NCBI GenBank assembly: GCA_002292015.1
Contig: DBBD01000034.1
Span: 1 to 18,766, forward strand
DNA length: 18,766 nt
DNA from: Firmicutes bacterium UBA993
GTDB taxonomy: Bacteria; Bacillota; Dethiobacteria; DTU022
Reading direction: 5' to 3'
Part shown: in pieces, positions 15,267 to 18,766 of the stretch
How the letters are laid out: the number at the start of each line of letters is the position of its first letter
Numbering within the stretch: the stretch's first letter is position 1
The notes under the pieces: model-generated
What the model saw: only the letters and a program-made list of their open reading frames with translations
The model's database searches: none
Told to the model about the DNA's origin: nothing
Made by a program: the position numbers and the translations under genes

Positions 15267-15419
15267 GCCTGGCTGATAACTTATGCACGTATTTGCTTTT
15301 TTAATGGTTGCCACCTAAAAATATTTCGGCAAGAATATTCTTTCTCCTCGGCTTGAAGTAACCATGGTAAAGTATGTATGTATGCGACGACGGCTGCTTG
15401 ACACTTAAGGAAGCGATGA

Positions 15420-16154
15420 ATGAATACTCTCAATAACAGAGAATGCTTTTCGGTCGGGTATGAAGGAGAGGAGATACCTGTTGTCCTGACCAGAAAGCAG
15501 GTCAAGAACATCAATTTTAGGATTAAGAGCGATCTTACTGTAGCCGTTTCTGCTGCCGAAGGGGTGCCTCTTCAGTTGATTGAAGAGTTGGTGAGAAAAA
15601 AAGGCGGCTTGATCTTGAAGCATTTCAAACAGTATGTCCACCGGCAGGAAAGTGTTTCTGCTCTCAATTATCTGGGTGGGGATACGCTGAGCTATCTCGG
15701 TCACACCTATAATTTGGCGGTACAGCAGGCGCTGCAGCAGGAAGAAGTGCTGCTTGACAGTGAAAAGATCTATCTGCTCATTCGAGGTGATTGCAGCAGG
15801 GAACATCGTGAAAAGCTGATTGAATCGTGGTACCGGGATAAAGCCGGTTTAATTTTTAATCAATCTTTGGAGAAAATATATCCCCTGTTGGCCGGGCAGG
15901 GTGTCAACAAGCCTGAACTAAAGATTCGGAAGATGAAGACCAGGTGGGGTTCCTGCGCTTACAGCAAAAATAAGATTACGCTTAGCTTGGAGCTTATTAA
16001 GTTGCCGCCGGCTTGTACTGACTACGTGGTGTTGCACGAGCTGCTCCATTTTATACACCCGCATCACGGCGAAGCCTTTTACCGCTCACTTGCCGAGTTT
16101 ATGCCCGACTGGAAGGAACGCCGTAAGCATTTGAGCGGAGACAGGCCTTGTTAA
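15420..16154 (+). CDS. ygjP: YgjP-like (DUF45, M48-related) zinc metallopeptidase
   Basis: The 244-residue product matches the YgjP/WLM-like family of presumed cytosolic zinc hydrolases. The core signatures are RKMKTRWGSC (170-179) and HELLH (H206, E207, H210), with 'HHGEAF' (215-220) giving the third ligand, H216. No signal peptide or membrane segment is seen, and the length is normal for the family. ATG 15420 has AAGGAA (15407-15412) 7 nt upstream; an out-of-frame ATG overlaps at 15416. It follows the methyltransferase gene after 153 bp that contain no clear terminator, so the two may be co-transcribed. The biological role of the family is poorly known. Confidence 0.87.
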   Translation: MNTLNNRECFSVGYEGEEIPVVLTRKQVKNINFRIKSDLTVAVSAAEGVPLQLIEELVRKKGGLILKHFKQYVHRQESVSALNYLGGDTLSYLGHTYNLAVQQALQQEEVLLDSEKIYLLIRGDCSREHREKLIESWYRDKAGLIFNQSLEKIYPLLAGQGVNKPELKIRKMKTRWGSCAYSKNKITLSLELIKLPPACTDYVVLHELLHFIHPHHGEAFYRSLAEFMPDWKERRKHLSGDRPC

Positions 16155-16170
16155 AGGCCTGTCTCCTATT
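16137..16170 (+). terminator. 13-bp perfect stem-loop overlapping the ygjP stop codon
   Basis: The arms at 16137-16149 (GGAGACAGGCCTT) and 16154-16166 are perfect complements around a GTTA loop. The stop codon TAA (16152-16154) lies in the loop and the base of the second arm. Only a short TATT follows, so it is a strong hairpin with a weak U-tract. It sits between the convergent ygjP and acylase genes and probably ends or stabilises the rightward transcript. Confidence 0.75.
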
Positions 16171-16205
16171 AACAGGTACAGTAGATTGCTTCCGGTAAGT
16201 CTGAA

Positions 16206-18602
16206 CTAATTTGGCTCTAAGATTAGCTTGGTTGGCAGGGCCTTTACATCGTTAATGTTGAAGATCATATGCTTGTATTCCCCGGCGAGCCACATCTCTG
16301 TTTGGTCGTTATAATGTTTGCTGAGCGGGTGCCCGGAAATACCGCCGGCCAGAACATCAAGAGCCTCATGATTATCCATGTTTACTATAAAACGCCAGGG
16401 TGCTGAATGAGTTACCTCGTAAGGATCGGTCAACTGGTAACTCATGTTGGCCGGGGTGTGGATTGAGCCACCCACCGGGTAAGGGCCGCGATTATAGATC
16501 AGAGCCAGCGCATCAACAGTTCCCAGGTGATGTTTTAAAGTTATGGTATGCAGCTTTCCCCAGTGCCACTGCTCAGGATCTGCCCCCAGCTGTTCGGTTA
16601 AAAAGGCAACCGTTTCTTTAAAGGCCAGAATGATGATATCATCCCGTTTTTCTGTGGTTTCTGTTGCGATATTGTTGAACCAGCCCGATTCGCTGCTTAA
16701 AAGCATCCGGTCAAAGGCGTTGACATTGCCGCGGTTATGTAAAAAGCGTTCATACATTTCCTCGCCCATCTCGTCTAGAAAGGTTTGTTCCTTCATCTTT
16801 AAGTAAAGCACATTATAAATAGATGGCCCGGCAGCTTCAGCCACTTCGTAAGGGTTTTCCAGCCAGGCAACCAAAATATCCAGGGCTTCGGCTTCGGTTT
16901 GCTCCAGATCGGCCGGCAGCAGGGCAGCGCGCAAGACCTCCTGCAGCGTCGTTGCCTGAGAGTTTAAAAAGCTGGTTTGCGCCCGTATCATATCATCCAG
17001 GTTGTAATTGTCACTCTGCTTCAGCTCGGCCCAGATGCTCATTGCCCGGTAGGGCGAAGCCCAATGGTGGGAGATAAAGTAGGGGTAATCCTTATCGACC
17101 ACGCGGTGGTTGGCGGTTACGATAATTCCCTCCGGTGGGTTATAGACTGTTGGCAGTTCGTTAAAGGGAATAAAACCAACCCACTCGTTGATATCACTGC
17201 GCCCGTCAGCAGGCAACAGCCCTTCACCACTGCGCCGAATTGGAATCAGGCCGTTGGCCCGATAGCCAATATTGCCTTTACGGTCGGCATAAACAAAGTT
17301 TTGAGTAGGAGCCATGAAGTTCTCCAGGTTAGCTAAAAACTCATCCCAATTAGTGGCATTCATTAAGCCGAGAATAGCGTCAAATTCGCGGGTGCCGTCA
17401 AGGGCTGTCCAGCGCAGACTCATTGGAATATCCAAACCAACAACTCCGCTAACTACTGGACCAAAGCGGGTTTCAGCAACCTCAATGACCACTGGTTCTT
17501 CCTCGCCTTTAATTCTAATTTCAGCTGAAAAAATGTCTGCGTCAACCCACTCATCCATGTAGCGGTACTGGTGGGGGTTCTCCGGGTTTAATTCGAGCAG
17601 GAAGAGATCCTGAACGTCCGGGTTGGTGTTGGTAACTCCCCAGGCAATGTACTCGTTAAAGCCAACAATAACTCCCGGTATACCGGGAAAAATCACTCCG
17701 GTAACATTAACCTCATCCTTCAAAATCAGGTGGATGCTGTGCCAGATTGAAGGCAAGCCCATGCCTAAGTGCATGTCATTAGCCAGGATTGCCCCGCGCC
17801 CTCCCGTCAGTTTTCCGCTGATCACCCAGTTATTGGAACCCAGTCCGGGCACATACCTGGTTTTACCATTTAGTTCGGCGATGCGGGATAACTTAAGTAT
17901 CTTGGAGACATCAGCCGGCTCTAGATCTAGAGCTACATTCTTTGTAGGAGCGATGATCGGACCGAATTCAGGGTAGTACGGGAACAGCTCTGCCGCCAGA
18001 TCAACTCCCACCTCTTCGATCAGAGCGGTGTGAAACAGTTCGCCCTGCATGTTGCCGCCTAGGGACCAGGACATGTAAACGCCAATGGCCAGGCTGTCCA
18101 GGGGAGTCCACGGTTCCGGTTTATAACCGAGTATAGTGAATTCCGGCGGAAGTCGCTTAATGTTATCTTCAATATAACTGTTAACACCTGCTGCGTACGC
18201 GTCAAGCAATTTTTTCGCTTCCGGGCTTAAGAGGCGATAATTTTTTTCGGCGGCTCTCAAAAACCCAACCGTGAGGGTAAAGTAGTCAGTGTCCAGAAAA
18301 CCAGCCCCCAGAATTTCCGAAAGCCTCCCGCTCACACCGCGGCGGCTCATATCCATCTGCCACAGTCGGTCCTGGGCCTGGACGTAACCTTGGGCGAAAA
18401 CAAGATCTTCCATCGAGTTAGCAATAATATGGGGCACACCGTATTGGTCGCGATAGATCTCAACCGGCTCTTCAACGCCGGTAATAATGGTGCCGCTGGT
18501 TTTCGGAAGACCTCCGCGGAATATCCAGCAGCCGACTCCACCGGCGGCGAGGATCAGCGCCAAAAATATAATCAATATAATCCAAAGCCATTTTTTACGC
18601 AT
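16206..18602 (-). CDS. Penicillin-acylase-family (S45) Ntn hydrolase, membrane-anchored
   Basis: The 798-residue precursor begins with MRKKW and a hydrophobic helix (about 5-24), so it should be exported and anchored, or secreted. An N-terminal A-chain region with 'DQYGVPHI' (52-59) and 'QGYVQAQDRLWQMD' (71-84) leads to the processing site GLG/SNNWV. There S256 would become the N-terminal nucleophile of the B-chain after self-cleavage. 'NDMHLG' (275-280) and 'NPPEGIIVTANHR' (488-500) are further family marks. Members hydrolyse amide bonds of penicillins, acyl-homoserine lactones or other N-acyl compounds; the substrate cannot be read from sequence. The start codon at 18602 has AGGGGG about 8 nt upstream. 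The length is normal and the gene is complete. It converges on ygjP. Confidence 0.9.
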   Translation of the reverse strand: MRKKWLWIILIIFLALILAAGGVGCWIFRGGLPKTSGTIITGVEEPVEIYRDQYGVPHIIANSMEDLVFAQGYVQAQDRLWQMDMSRRGVSGRLSEILGAGFLDTDYFTLTVGFLRAAEKNYRLLSPEAKKLLDAYAAGVNSYIEDNIKRLPPEFTILGYKPEPWTPLDSLAIGVYMSWSLGGNMQGELFHTALIEEVGVDLAAELFPYYPEFGPIIAPTKNVALDLEPADVSKILKLSRIAELNGKTRYVPGLGSNNWVISGKLTGGRGAILANDMHLGMGLPSIWHSIHLILKDEVNVTGVIFPGIPGVIVGFNEYIAWGVTNTNPDVQDLFLLELNPENPHQYRYMDEWVDADIFSAEIRIKGEEEPVVIEVAETRFGPVVSGVVGLDIPMSLRWTALDGTREFDAILGLMNATNWDEFLANLENFMAPTQNFVYADRKGNIGYRANGLIPIRRSGEGLLPADGRSDINEWVGFIPFNELPTVYNPPEGIIVTANHRVVDKDYPYFISHHWASPYRAMSIWAELKQSDNYNLDDMIRAQTSFLNSQATTLQEVLRAALLPADLEQTEAEALDILVAWLENPYEVAEAAGPSIYNVLYLKMKEQTFLDEMGEEMYERFLHNRGNVNAFDRMLLSSESGWFNNIATETTEKRDDIIILAFKETVAFLTEQLGADPEQWHWGKLHTITLKHHLGTVDALALIYNRGPYPVGGSIHTPANMSYQLTDPYEVTHSAPWRFIVNMDNHEALDVLAGGISGHPLSKHYNDQTEMWLAGEYKHMIFNINDVKALPTKLILEPN

Positions 18603-18681
18603 CAGACTACCCCCTATATTAAATTAATTAAGACAATTTCGATAAATAGCATTCTATTTCCTGCATTTTTCGGCAAAATAC

Positions 18682-18710
18682 TTGCAATGATTTAAAGAAA
18701 CGTTTATATT
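18682..18710 (+). promoter_or_regulatory. Putative rightward promoter leading out of the window
   Basis: TTGCAA (18682-18687) and TATATT (18705-18710) are 17 bp apart on the plus strand, diverging from the acylase gene. No gene start follows within the remaining 56 bp. The region is A+T-rich, so a chance match is possible. Confidence 0.4.
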
Positions 18711-18766
18711 ATAGTAGCGGAGCCAGGGAACTATTTATAAATTGGCTTCTGTGCAAGAGCGGGTGC

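Overview
The window looks like chromosomal DNA of an anaerobic, Wood-Ljungdahl-pathway bacterium, most likely a Firmicute (Clostridia or a Dethiobacter-like lineage). The placement is inferred from near-consensus sigma-A promoters, G-rich Shine-Dalgarno sequences with several TTG starts, a bacterial acsE, and neighbours such as a YgjP-type peptidase and a membrane-anchored penicillin acylase homologue. No 16S rRNA or ribosomal gene is present to confirm it.

Left part (1-1675): the first codons of a leftward gene cut by the window edge, a divergent intergenic region, an exported tandem-rhodanese protein (232-1173), and about 500 bp without a convincing gene. That gap ends in a textbook promoter (TTGACA, 17 bp, TATAAT).

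Centre (1676-12668): one rightward CODH/acetyl-CoA synthase operon, cooC - acsE - acsD - cdhA - cdhB - cdhC-like ACS - acsC - [DUF166-cooS]. Gene spacings are 15-41 bp except for a 159-bp gap before cdhA. The operon is a mosaic. The methyl-transfer branch (AcsE, AcsD, AcsC) is bacterial in type. The carbonyl branch is archaeal in type: a CdhA alpha subunit with two inserted 4Fe-4S motifs, a CdhB epsilon subunit, and a short ACS without the N-terminal CODH-docking region of bacterial AcsB. The last gene encodes a second CODH, a bacterial CooS with every C-, B- and D-cluster ligand, fused behind a DUF166 domain of unknown function. One cluster therefore encodes two evolutionarily distinct CO dehydrogenases plus one CooC nickel-insertion ATPase. 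The proposed flow is: AcsE moves the methyl group from methyl-tetrahydrofolate to the AcsCD corrinoid protein; CdhAB reduces CO2 to CO; the short ACS joins methyl, CO and CoA. The DUF166-CooS would either supply or oxidise CO or exchange electrons. Its role is unknown, and it is the most interesting item here.

Right part (12669-18766): an intergenic dyad repeat, a leftward membrane-anchored HExxH metallopeptidase with its own compact promoter, a rightward orphan DNA methyltransferase, a rightward YgjP-like zinc peptidase ending in a 13-bp stem-loop, and a leftward penicillin-acylase-family (S45) protein. A putative rightward promoter leads out of the window at the right end. No tRNA, rRNA, CRISPR array, intact transposon or prophage gene was seen.
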